Source: Ferrimonas gelatinilytica
GTDB taxonomy: Bacteria > Pseudomonadota > Gammaproteobacteria > Enterobacterales > Shewanellaceae
Reading direction: 5' to 3'
Length of the DNA stretch: 64,000 bases
Assembly: GCF_039544205.1 (NCBI RefSeq)
Contig: NZ_BAABLF010000030.1
Location: 62,001 to 126,000, forward strand
Below are positions 45,217 to 53,280 of this stretch, one piece after another. Below the pieces are notes generated by a model. That model did not search any database and had not been told where the DNA came from. It saw only the letters and a program-made list of their open reading frames with translations. The first letter of the stretch is position 1. Every line of letters begins with the position of its first letter. The translations under genes and the position numbers were made by a program.

Positions 45217-46176
45217 CTATCGCTGCAGCAGTTTGCCTGAGGGGTGGTTGGAGCCGTGTACCATGTTGTGGCAGTTGAGGCAGCTGCGCCCCCCGCCAAA
45301 GGCATCCTGACCAGATTGGGACACCGGGGTGCCACTGTGAACGCCCGCATGGCAGCTTTGACAGAGCAGGGGCGTTCGTTGGGTCAACATCGCTTCATTG
45401 ACACTGCCGTGCGGGTTGTGACAACTGCTGCAATCTTCGGCAACTGGGGCATGCTCCCAAAGGAAGGGACCCCGCTTGTCGGCGTGGCAGGCATAGCAGT
45501 TATCGTTGATGTTATGTTCGCTTAGCATGGCGGTGTTGAGCGTGCCGTGAGGATTGTGGCAGTCGGTGCAGTTCAGTTGGCCGGTGCGGATGGGGTGGCT
45601 GCTGCGCTGGTGGATCTGCGCCCGCTGCTGCTGGTGGCAGCTGAGACAGTTTTCATCGGCCGCATGTTTGTCGCGACTCGGATCCTGAGCAGCGTGAACA
45701 TTGTGGCAGCTGCTGCAGGCCACCTCTTCAATATCGTGGGTACTGCCATGCCATGCCAGGCGGTCGTCACCCTTGTGGCAGCTTAAACAGACGCTGTTCT
45801 GAGCTGACGCACTGAGTTGGGAGCCTTTACCGAAGGTGATCATCGGCTCCTTACCACCACGGTTGTGGTTGCCCATGGGACCATGGCAGGCTTCGCACTG
45901 GAGTTGTCCGGAGGACATGGGGCTGGCCGGGTTTTCGGTGCGCCCGTGAACGCCTTCAAACAGTGCCATCACCGTTTCATTGCGGCGGTGGCACATCAGG
46001 CAGTTGTCGGCGCCTTTCGCAGAGTAGTTTCCCTGCTCAAACTTGCCTTTCAGGACGGCTTCATACTCCTCCTGGGGGAGATCTTCCCAGGCGGATGACG
46101 CATTGAAGGCCATGCATGACAACAGCATGGTCCCCAAAACGCCGAGGCGTTTCGTGCGGCTCACAACACTCATCAT
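45217..46176 (-). CDS. mtrD: MtrD-type periplasmic decahaem cytochrome (MtrA paralogue)
   Basis: 319-residue decahaem cytochrome with a signal peptide (cleavage after ASSA) and ten CXXCH motifs arranged exactly as in MtrA. Shared stretches such as CLMCHRR, SSHP-R-G, CYACHADKRGPFLWEH and SCLNCHN-VHGSNH show that MtrA and MtrD arose by duplication. It should sit inside MtrE and feed MtrF. Two ATGs (46176, 46173) follow GCTGGGAA. It is the first gene of the mtrDEF-undA unit and is divergent from cymA. Confidence 0.95.
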   Translation of the reverse strand: MMSVVSRTKRLGVLGTMLLSCMAFNASSAWEDLPQEEYEAVLKGKFEQGNYSAKGADNCLMCHRRNETVMALFEGVHGRTENPASPMSSGQLQCEACHGPMGNHNRGGKEPMITFGKGSQLSASAQNSVCLSCHKGDDRLAWHGSTHDIEEVACSSCHNVHAAQDPSRDKHAADENCLSCHQQQRAQIHQRSSHPIRTGQLNCTDCHNPHGTLNTAMLSEHNINDNCYACHADKRGPFLWEHAPVAEDCSSCHNPHGSVNEAMLTQRTPLLCQSCHAGVHSGTPVSQSGQDAFGGGRSCLNCHNMVHGSNHPSGKLLQR

Positions 46177-46573
46177 TTCCCAGCTTCCTTAGCTTTTTCT
46201 TTCTTATTACTCACGAGTGACTGGAAGAAAGCGTAGCAAAGAATTCTGAAGGCACACCCAAGGTGGGGTTAAAGAAAAATGGTTTATGGCAGAGGAGTAA
46301 ACGAAGCAGTAAGTTGAGGAAATGAACAAGGTTCTAGAGAGAGGGGCAGAAGTGACGTAAACTTCATCATTGTGGGGGAAAGTTGAGGCTGGATCGCATT
46401 CTGTCAGAATGGTTCCCGCGGAATGTGAAAAGTGTGATTGTTATCATCAATTTAGTTGTTAAGCCTCCCTACAATACGGCAAAACTTTGGCACGCTTTGA
46501 GCGCAATGGGCTGAATGGCCCCCCGCGAGCTCATCGACAAAGCCTCATAAGCACAAAATGATGGAGAAGAATG
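46177..46573. promoter_or_regulatory. Shared divergent promoter region of mtrD and cymA
   Basis: About 400 AT-rich bases with no gene between the two divergent electron-transfer genes. It must contain both promoters. The best operator candidate is at 46433-46448. Purine-rich GATGGAGAAGA provides the cymA ribosome-binding site. Confidence 0.6.
46433..46448 (+). promoter_or_regulatory. Candidate CRP site upstream of cymA
   Basis: TGTGA-TTGTTA-TCATC matches the CRP consensus TGTGA-N6-TCACA at 5 of 5 and 3 of 5 positions, flanked by A/T. CRP activates cymA in Shewanella oneidensis. It is about 125 bases from the cymA start and 260 from mtrD, so it could serve cymA more easily. Confidence 0.4.
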
Positions 46574-47137
46574 ATGAACTGGCGAGCGCTTTTCAAGCCC
46601 AGCACCAAATATTCAATCGCAGCCCTGCTGATCGTGGGTATCGTGATCGGCGTGATCGGGTATTTTGCAACCCAGCAAACCCTGCACGCAACCAGCACCG
46701 ATGAGTTCTGTATGACTTGCCATAGCAATCACTCCCTCAAGGATGAAGTGCTGGCCTCCCCGCACGGCGGTAATGAATTTGGCATGGTAGTGCAGTGCCA
46801 GGATTGTCACCTGCCCCACGGCCCGGTGGATTACCTCGTCAAGAAGATCATCGTGTCCAAAGATCTCTACGGTTACCTGACCATCGACAACTTCAATACT
46901 CAGGAGTGGTTGGATGAAAACCGTAAAGAGCAGGCGGATCTGGCGCTGAAGTACTTCCATGACAATGACTCCGCCAACTGCCGTCACTGTCACTCTCGCA
47001 TCGAAGAGAATCAGCCGGAAAGCATGAGCCGTATGGCCAAGACCATGCACAGCCGCAATGCTGCGAAGGATCCGGAAGAGCGTAAGACCTGTGTTGACTG
47101 CCACAAAGGCGTCGCACACCCCTATCCGAAAAACTGA
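46574..47137 (+). CDS. cymA: CymA, tetrahaem menaquinol-oxidising cytochrome (NapC/NirT family)
   Basis: Inner-membrane-anchored quinol dehydrogenase that passes electrons from menaquinol to periplasmic carriers and terminal reductases. The 187 residues match Shewanella CymA closely: MNWRALFKPS start, one membrane helix (about 13-31), TQQTLHATSTDEFCMTCHSNH, QCQDCHLPHGPVDYL, NCRHCH and the C-terminal TCVDCHKGVAHPYPK. Four CXXCH motifs are present. ATG 46574 has GGAG 7 bases upstream. In S. oneidensis cymA lies far from mtr; here it is divergent from mtrD and precedes feoAB. Confidence 0.96.
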   Translation: MNWRALFKPSTKYSIAALLIVGIVIGVIGYFATQQTLHATSTDEFCMTCHSNHSLKDEVLASPHGGNEFGMVVQCQDCHLPHGPVDYLVKKIIVSKDLYGYLTIDNFNTQEWLDENRKEQADLALKYFHDNDSANCRHCHSRIEENQPESMSRMAKTMHSRNAAKDPEERKTCVDCHKGVAHPYPKN

Positions 47138-47157
47138 TTCGGAACGCCCTTCAATCT

Positions 47158-47191
47158 GAAAAGCCGGTCAGCATCGCTGACCGGCTTTTTT
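47158..47191 (+). terminator. Intrinsic terminator after cymA
   Basis: Stem AAGCCGGTCAGC with GCTGACCGGCTT, three-base loop, then a T run to 47191. Makes cymA monocistronic. Confidence 0.94.
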
Positions 47192-47378
47192 CGTGTGTGC
47201 GTGGCTCTCCTTTCGCCGCTGAACCCTGTCAAACAGTGCTAAATCTGCGTTTTACCCGGCGGGCGGTGCGCGGCCTAGGTTCAAGAGCCATGCGTTGTCT
47301 TTCGTTGCGTGATAGCAAAGTTGCGGATTTACGATCTGACGCAACTTTTTTTCATGAGAATCCCGTACACTTCACTAC

Positions 47379-47399
47379 AAATGAGAGTGATTAGCATTT
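47379..47399 (+). promoter_or_regulatory. Candidate Fur box before feoA
   Basis: The 21 bases from 47379 match a typical gammaproteobacterial Fur box (AAATGATAATGATTCTCATTT type) at about 17 positions and are nearly palindromic. It ends 8 bases before the feoA start, so bound Fur would block the promoter or initial transcription. fur itself is 4.6 kb downstream. Confidence 0.6.
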
Positions 47400-47407
47400 G
47401 GTGAGAG

Positions 47408-47644
47408 ATGACCTTAGCGGAAATGCAGAATGGACAACGGGGACGGGTGGCAAAGTTCGTGGCCGCCGACCTGGAGTCCTTTACCCAGATGAAGCTGGTG
47501 GCCATGGGACTGGCACCGGGCTGCGAACTGCAGTTGGTGCGCCGTGCCCCCTTTGGGCGCTCGATCCAGATTAAGCTGGCGGGTGCCTCTGTCTGCGTTA
47601 ATCATCAACTGGCGCAGCAGGTTCATATTGAGGTGACGTCATGA
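47408..47644 (+). CDS. feoA: Ferrous iron transport protein A
   Basis: 78-residue cytoplasmic SH3-like protein that supports FeoB. Recognisable are the start MTLAEMQNGQRGRVAKF, MKLVAMGLAPGCELQLVRRAPFGRSIQIKLAGASVCV, and the small beta-barrel size. A weak GGTGAGAG precedes the ATG. Its stop overlaps the feoB start (ATGA), so translation is coupled. Confidence 0.93.
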   Translation: MTLAEMQNGQRGRVAKFVAADLESFTQMKLVAMGLAPGCELQLVRRAPFGRSIQIKLAGASVCVNHQLAQQVHIEVTS

Positions 47645-49839
47645 ACCAGAGCGTCACGATCCTCTCCGTTGGCCTGCCCAACTCCGGTAAATCCACGCTC
47701 TTTAATGGTTTGACCAATGGTCGGGCCAAGGTCGGTAACTGGGCCGGGGTAACCGTTGCCCAGAGCGCCGGTTCCCTCATGTTGGATGAGTGTGCGGTTT
47801 CCCTGCTGGATCTGCCCGGGTTTTACGACCTGACGCCGGTTGCCGGTGGGCCGGAGGATGAACTGGTGTCCCAGCGTGCCCTGAGCGCGGGTGGTTACCA
47901 GGGAATATTAAATGTGGTTGATGCAACCCAACTGGAGCGTCATCTCTACCTGACCCTGCAGCTGCGGGAGCTCGGCGTGCCCATGGTGGTGGCCCTGAAC
48001 AAATGGGACAGTGCCTGCGCCCAGGGGATGGGGGTTGACCTGAAAACCTTGGAGCAGCGACTGGGCTGCCCGGTGGTCGCTCTGTCTGCCCGGACGAAGC
48101 AGGGCATCGTTCAGGCCCGTGAAGCCCTTGAAAAGTTGCTGCGACTTGAATCACTGACACCGCTGGCACTGCCCTATGGCGAACCGGTGGCCCGTCGACT
48201 CCAGGGAGAGTCTCCCCATACGTTGGCCGAAGGGTTGAGCCAAGATAGCGAGCTGCTGATGGAGATCGCGGCGTGCCGACATCGCTGGATTGGCGAGATG
48301 CTGGCCGAGACTGGACAGCGCCTAAGTGAGGGGCCGAGCCTGACAGAGAGGCTGGATCGCTGGATCCTCCATCCTCTGGCTGGGGTGCCCATCTTCCTGC
48401 TGATGATGTACCTGACCTTTATGTTCGCCATCCATATGGGATCCGCGTTCATCGATTTCTTCGACATCATGGCCGGCGCCCTGTTCGTGGATGGTGCCGG
48501 CATGCTCTACTCCTCAATCGGCTTTCCGGACTGGCTGGTGGGATTGTTGGCCAATGGGGTGGGCATGGGGATCCAGACCGTGGCCACCTTCGTGCCTGTC
48601 GTGGCTTTTCTTTATTTCGCCCTCGGGATCCTGGAAACCTCCGGCTACCTGGCCCGCGCCGCCTTCGTGGTAGAGGGGCTGATGAACAAGCTGGGTCTAC
48701 CGGGTAAGGCGTTTGTGCCACTTATCGTGGGCTTTGGTTGCAACGTGCCGGCGATCAGTGCCACCCGCACGCTGGAGCTCCGCCGGCAGCGGATCATGAC
48801 CTCAATGATGGCCCCCTTTATGTCCTGCGGTGCCCGTTTGCCGGTGTATGCCCTGTTTGCGGCCGCGTTTTTCCAGAACAACGGTCAAAACCTGGTGTTC
48901 CTGCTCTACCTCATCGGGATTGTCGCGGCGATGCTGACCGGGCTGGTGTTGCGTTTCACCCTGCTGCCGGGGCGCAGTGGTAACGCGGTGATGGAGATGC
49001 CGGACTATGAATGCCCCTCTCTACGGATGCTGCTTTCGCGGACCTGGTTCCGGACCCGCCAGTTTGTTCTGGGTGCCGGTAAGGTGATCGTGGTGGTGGT
49101 GACCCTGCTGAGTTTCGTCAATACCCTGGGGGTGGACGGAACCATTGGTCATGATGACAGTGAGCAGTCGGTGCTGGCGGTCGCGGCCAAGGCGGTGACG
49201 CCCGTACTCTCCCCCATGGGGATTGAACAGGATAACTGGCCGGCGACGGTGGGGATCATCACTGGCCTGTTCGCCAAGGAGGCGGTGGTCGGCACCCTCA
49301 GCAGCCTATACGGCGCGGGTGAGGATGAGGCTACTGGGTGGGATCTCTGGGCGACCACCCAGGAAGCTCTGGCTACCATTCCGGATGCGTTGCTGGGCAT
49401 CGACCCGGCGGATCCACTGGGTATGGTTGTCGGGGACCTGCACCAGGTGGACGCGGTGGGAGAGGCCCACGGCTTTGAAGCCAGCAGCCTGGGTAATCTG
49501 GCGGTGGGTTTTGGAAGCCAGGCAGCGGCGATGGCGTACCTGCTGTTTATTCTGCTCTATACCCCCTGCGCTGCGGTACTGGGTACCATTGCCAATGAAA
49601 TTGGCGGACGCTGGGCGCTCTTCTCTGCCGGTTGGACACTGTCGTTGGCCTATGCCAGTGCCGTGGTCTATTACCAGTTGGCGACACGGGGGATGGCGGG
49701 ACTGCCCTGGCTGGGACTGATGGCAGGCCTCTTCGCCCTGCTGCTTATCGTCATGCGTCGCGTCGGCAAGCAACACCCGGTGGGCGACATCCCGGTGAAG
49801 TGCAGTTATGGCCCCGCCAGAAGCAATTGCTGTGAGTAG
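47641..49839 (+). CDS. feoB: Ferrous iron transporter FeoB
   Basis: Inner-membrane Fe(II) importer with an N-terminal G domain and a polytopic channel. 732 residues, a little shorter than E. coli FeoB. P-loop GLPNSGKST (about 11-19) where most FeoB have GNPNSGKT; GNWAGVTV; DLPGFYDL; and the G4 motif NKWD. The membrane part has the two Gate motifs, GFGCNVPAISATRTLELRRQR with PFMSCGARLPVYALFA, and later FAKEAVVGTLSSLYG. The C-terminus ends in a Cys pair (SNCC). No feoC follows. In an Fe(III)-reducing organism it takes up the Fe(II) product, and placement beside mtr and cymA fits that. Confidence 0.95.
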   Translation: MNQSVTILSVGLPNSGKSTLFNGLTNGRAKVGNWAGVTVAQSAGSLMLDECAVSLLDLPGFYDLTPVAGGPEDELVSQRALSAGGYQGILNVVDATQLERHLYLTLQLRELGVPMVVALNKWDSACAQGMGVDLKTLEQRLGCPVVALSARTKQGIVQAREALEKLLRLESLTPLALPYGEPVARRLQGESPHTLAEGLSQDSELLMEIAACRHRWIGEMLAETGQRLSEGPSLTERLDRWILHPLAGVPIFLLMMYLTFMFAIHMGSAFIDFFDIMAGALFVDGAGMLYSSIGFPDWLVGLLANGVGMGIQTVATFVPVVAFLYFALGILETSGYLARAAFVVEGLMNKLGLPGKAFVPLIVGFGCNVPAISATRTLELRRQRIMTSMMAPFMSCGARLPVYALFAAAFFQNNGQNLVFLLYLIGIVAAMLTGLVLRFTLLPGRSGNAVMEMPDYECPSLRMLLSRTWFRTRQFVLGAGKVIVVVVTLLSFVNTLGVDGTIGHDDSEQSVLAVAAKAVTPVLSPMGIEQDNWPATVGIITGLFAKEAVVGTLSSLYGAGEDEATGWDLWATTQEALATIPDALLGIDPADPLGMVVGDLHQVDAVGEAHGFEASSLGNLAVGFGSQAAAMAYLLFILLYTPCAAVLGTIANEIGGRWALFSAGWTLSLAYASAVVYYQLATRGMAGLPWLGLMAGLFALLLIVMRRVGKQHPVGDIPVKCSYGPARSNCCE

Positions 49840-49841
49840 CG

Positions 49842-49870
49842 AAAAAGCAGCCTTCGGGCTGCTTTTTCTG
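49842..49870 (+). terminator. Intrinsic terminator after feoAB
   Basis: Stem AAAAAGCAGCC with GGCTGCTTTTT, TTCG loop, T-rich tail. Confidence 0.93.
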
Positions 49871-50099
49871 TTTGGTCGCTTCTCGTCAAAGCTGCCCAGT
49901 TCAGGAGCAAAAGTATGCGGATAGGGCGTCCTGAAGGTCAGGGAGGTGCCGCGCGTCCTTAAGGCTTGAGCAAGAACTGAGCAAGTGTGCGGGATCCTGC
50001 GCCACGACAGGCATAAGGAGCCCACAGCGGTTGCGGGTTTCCCTGACTTGTAGGAATATTACTCCCTTAATTTTGTAGTTTTCCCATCGGAGGATGCGC

Positions 50100-51773
50100 A
50101 TGAGCCAGCCGGACACAGAAGTTCGTCCCAGCAACTTTATTCGCAACATCATTGACGGGGATCTGGCTTCCGGTAAACACACCAGTGTTCACACGCGGTT
50201 CCCGCCGGAACCGAATGGTTACTTGCACATCGGTCACGCCAAATCCATCTGCCTGAACTTTGGCATTGCCCAGGATTACCAGGGTAAGTGCAACCTGCGT
50301 TTCGATGACACCAATCCGGTCAAAGAGGATATGGAGTACGTCGAGTCGATTAAGCGGGATGTCCAGTGGTTGGGCTTCCACTGGGATGGCGAGATCTGCT
50401 ACTCCTCGGATTATTTCGACAAGCTGTATGACTTCGCTGTTGAGCTGATCAACAAGGGGCTGGCCTACGTCGATGAACTGAGCCCGGATGAGATCCGGGA
50501 GTACCGTGGCACCCTCAAGGAACCGGGCAAAAACAGTCCCTACCGGGATCGTCCCGTGGCGGAAAACCTGGCCCTGTTCGAGAAGATGAAGCAGGGGGAG
50601 TTTGCCGAGGGTACCGCCTGCCTGCGGGCCAAGATCGACATGGCTTCCTCCTTTATCGTGATGCGGGATCCGGTGATCTACCGTATCAAGTTCGCGCATC
50701 ACCACCAGACCGGGGATAAGTGGTGCATCTACCCGATGTACGACTTTACCCACTGCATCAGCGATGCCCTGGAGGGGATCACCCACTCCCTCTGTACGCT
50801 GGAGTTCCAGGATAATCGCCGTCTCTACGACTGGGTGCTGGACAACATCACCATCCCCTGCCACCCGCGTCAGTACGAGTTCAGCCGCCTGAATCTCGAG
50901 TACACCATGATGTCCAAGCGCAAGCTGCAGCAGCTGGTGGTTGACGGGCATGTTTCCGGTTGGGACGACCCCCGTATGCCCACCATCTCCGGACTGCGCC
51001 GGCGGGGTTACACTCCGGGTGCCGTGCGTGAGTTTTGTAAGCGGATCGGTGTCACCAAGATGGAGAACACCGTTGAGATGGGGATGCTGGAAGCCTGTAT
51101 CCGGGATGATCTCAACCAGAATGCTCCCCGTGCCATGGCGGTGCTGGATCCGGTGAAGCTGGTGCTGGAAAACTACCCGGAGGAGAAGGTGGAGATGCTG
51201 CAAGCGCCGAACCACCCCTCCGACGAGTCGATGGGTACCCGCGAACTGCCCTTCTCCCGCGAGATCTTCATCGAAGCGGAGGACTTCCGCGAGGAAGCCA
51301 ACAAGAAGTTCAAACGTCTGGTGCTGGGCAAGAAAGTCCGGCTGCGCAACGCCTACGTGGTGACGGCCAACCGGGTGGAGAAGGATGAGGCAGGCAAGGT
51401 GACCACCATCTACTGCAGCGTGGACCTGGATACCCTGGGGACGGATCCCGCCGATGGCGTTAAGCCCAAGGGCGTGATCCAGTGGGTCAGTGCTTCCCGC
51501 GCGGTGAAGGCGGAGATCCGGCTCTATGACCGTCTCTTCAACGTGCCCAACCCGAACGTTGGGGAGTTGGAAGAGACCCTGAACCCGGACTCCCTGACGG
51601 TGATCAAGGACGCGGTGGTCGAGCCTTCCCTGGCCAACGCCGAGCCGGAGAATGCTTACCAGTTTGAACGTACCGGTTACTTCTGTGCCGATGTGAAGGA
51701 CTCCACCCCGGAGCACCCGGTGTTCAACCGCACCGTGGGCTTGAGGGATTCCTGGGCCAAGATTGCCGACTAA
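50100..51773 (+). CDS. glnS: Glutaminyl-tRNA synthetase
   Basis: Class I synthetase that charges tRNA-Gln. 557 residues, the size of E. coli GlnRS. HIGH motif in FPPEPNGYLHIGHAKSICLNFG, KMSKS variant as MSKRK in YTMMSKRKL, then the anticodon-binding domain with RELPFSREIFIEAEDF and the C-terminal AYQFERTGYFCAD. ATG 50100 lies 6 bases after CGGAGG; an ATG at 50094 is too close to that site. Single-gene unit with its own terminator. Confidence 0.98.
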   Translation: MSQPDTEVRPSNFIRNIIDGDLASGKHTSVHTRFPPEPNGYLHIGHAKSICLNFGIAQDYQGKCNLRFDDTNPVKEDMEYVESIKRDVQWLGFHWDGEICYSSDYFDKLYDFAVELINKGLAYVDELSPDEIREYRGTLKEPGKNSPYRDRPVAENLALFEKMKQGEFAEGTACLRAKIDMASSFIVMRDPVIYRIKFAHHHQTGDKWCIYPMYDFTHCISDALEGITHSLCTLEFQDNRRLYDWVLDNITIPCHPRQYEFSRLNLEYTMMSKRKLQQLVVDGHVSGWDDPRMPTISGLRRRGYTPGAVREFCKRIGVTKMENTVEMGMLEACIRDDLNQNAPRAMAVLDPVKLVLENYPEEKVEMLQAPNHPSDESMGTRELPFSREIFIEAEDFREEANKKFKRLVLGKKVRLRNAYVVTANRVEKDEAGKVTTIYCSVDLDTLGTDPADGVKPKGVIQWVSASRAVKAEIRLYDRLFNVPNPNVGELEETLNPDSLTVIKDAVVEPSLANAEPENAYQFERTGYFCADVKDSTPEHPVFNRTVGLRDSWAKIAD

Positions 51774-51792
51774 CTGACTCGGATCTAACGAG

Positions 51793-51822
51793 AAACGGCC
51801 TCCTTCCGGAGGCCGTTTTTTT
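51793..51822 (+). terminator. Intrinsic terminator after glnS
   Basis: Stem AAACGGCCTCC with GGAGGCCGTTT, short loop, then seven T residues. Confidence 0.95.
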
Positions 51823-51916
51823 GTGTTCGGCGTTTTCGGTCTCCGAAGCGCTGTGTTGCGGCAGCGGAGGTTGAGCGGCGGACTGCGGGGAAACTTTGGT
51901 GTGGGGAGGGGGGCAC

Positions 51917-51940
51917 AAAAAAACGGACGCTCACCGTCCG
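51917..51940 (-). terminator. Intrinsic terminator after fur
   Basis: On the minus strand CGGACG pairs with CGTCCG (51924-51940) and a T run follows (complement of the A run at 51917-51923). Confidence 0.85.
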
Positions 51941-51971
51941 CTTTTGTCGTGTTCGACGCTTGTTTGGGCGG

Positions 51972-52400
51972 TCAGGTATTGTGATCGCACTCGTCGTTGG
52001 TGCAATGACCGTAGAGATAGAGGCTGTGGTTGGTCAGCTTGATGTTGTGCTTGAGGGCGATCTCTCTTTGCCGGGTTTCGATCAGTTCGTCACTGAACTC
52101 GATCACCTTACCGCAGTCTAGGCAGACCAGGTGGTCATGATGGTGCTGACTGGCCAGTTCGAACACCGCTTTACCACTTTCGAAGTGGTGGCGGGAGACG
52201 ATGCCGGCATCGTCAAACTGGTTGAGCACACGGTAGACGGTCGCCAGGCCGATCTCTTCGCCGGACTCCAGCAGCAGCTTGTAGAGGTCTTCTGCGGAGA
52301 TGTGCTGGTTGTTGGGGTTTTGCAGCAGCTCGAGGATTTTCACCCGTGGCAGGGTGACTTTCAATCCGGCTTTTTTTAGTGCCTGATTTTCGTCAGTCAT
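51972..52400 (-). CDS. fur: Ferric uptake regulator Fur
   Basis: 142-residue Fe(II)-dependent repressor. The winged-helix N-terminal part has LKVTLPRVKILELLQ and ISAEDLYKLLLESGEEIGLATVYRVLNQF; the metal-binding part has the HHHDHLVC run, CLDCGK and the C-terminal CTNDECDH with the structural zinc cysteines. It ends in a terminator and is divergent from cobB. The feoA Fur-box candidate at 47379 is a likely target. Confidence 0.98.
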   Translation of the reverse strand: MTDENQALKKAGLKVTLPRVKILELLQNPNNQHISAEDLYKLLLESGEEIGLATVYRVLNQFDDAGIVSRHHFESGKAVFELASQHHHDHLVCLDCGKVIEFSDELIETRQREIALKHNIKLTNHSLYLYGHCTNDECDHNT

Positions 52401-52558
52401 GTCACTCTCTTTGATTCTTTCGGGTGGTCAAACCCAGGCAGATGCTCGCGCCATTATAGGGAGGATCGGGTCAACTTAAAACCATTAGCTAACTGCGGGT
52501 TTGATTCTATACACTAAGAATGACAAAGATTTAGTCAAAGTTTGGAAGGCACAGCGGG

Positions 52559-53272
52559 ATGTATCAAAGGATAGTGATCTTAACCGGAGCCGGGATCTCA
52601 GCCGAGTCGGGAATGAAAACCTTTCGCGCCGAGGATGGCCTGTGGGAGAAACACCGGGTCGAGGATGTGGCGACCCCGGAGGGCTACTGGCGCAATCCCG
52701 AGCTCGTCAACGAGTTCTACAATGCCCGCTGGCGTCAGCTGCAGGCGGGTATAGAGCCCAACGAGGCTCACCGGGCCCTGGCTCGACTCGAGCAGGAGTT
52801 TGAGGGCGAGCTACTGCTGGTTACCCAGAACATCGACGATCTGCATGAGCGTGGTGGTAGCCGACGGGTGCTGCATATGCATGGGGAGCTGGTAAAGGCC
52901 CGCTGTCCCCGTACGCAACAGGTTTTTCCCCTGGTCCAGCCCTTTGGGCCTGATAACCTCTGCACCTGCTGTGAGCCGCCCCAGGTGATGCGACCTCATG
53001 TGGTCTGGTTCGGCGAGATGCCTTTTGGCCTGGACAGAATTTACGAAGCCCTGGAGCGTTGCGATCTCTTCCTCGCCATCGGCACCTCAGGCACCGTTTA
53101 TCCCGCGGCGGGTTTTGTCGATCAGGCCAACCAGGCGGGCGCCGACAGCGTGGAGATCAACCTGGAGCCCTCGGAGGTGCACAGCCAGTTTCGCTCTCAT
53201 CACCAGGGGCGAGCCGGTCAACGGGTCCCCGAGGTGGTCGAGACGATTCTGGCCGGCAAGCGGCTGGCCTAG
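52559..53272 (+). CDS. cobB: NAD-dependent protein deacylase, CobB-type sirtuin
   Basis: 237-residue class III sirtuin that removes acetyl or succinyl groups from lysines using NAD+. It has GAGISAESGM-TFR for NAD binding, TQNIDDLHERGG, the catalytic His in MHGELVKARC, zinc-site cysteines (one in ARC, three in NLCTCC), VVWFGEMP, and GTSGTVYPAAGF. The FYNARWRQ segment contains the Tyr-X-X-Arg pair that marks SIRT5-like desuccinylases, including E. coli CobB. Length corresponds to the short form without the extra N-terminal extension. It converges with bioA, 8 bases away. Confidence 0.93.
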   Translation: MYQRIVILTGAGISAESGMKTFRAEDGLWEKHRVEDVATPEGYWRNPELVNEFYNARWRQLQAGIEPNEAHRALARLEQEFEGELLLVTQNIDDLHERGGSRRVLHMHGELVKARCPRTQQVFPLVQPFGPDNLCTCCEPPQVMRPHVVWFGEMPFGLDRIYEALERCDLFLAIGTSGTVYPAAGFVDQANQAGADSVEINLEPSEVHSQFRSHHQGRAGQRVPEVVETILAGKRLA

Positions 53273-53280
53273 CCGCAAGT

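Noticed and set aside
52504..52521. ATTCT-N8-AGAAT between fur and cobB as a Fur autoregulatory site
   Set aside because: Arms are only five bases and do not match the Fur consensus.
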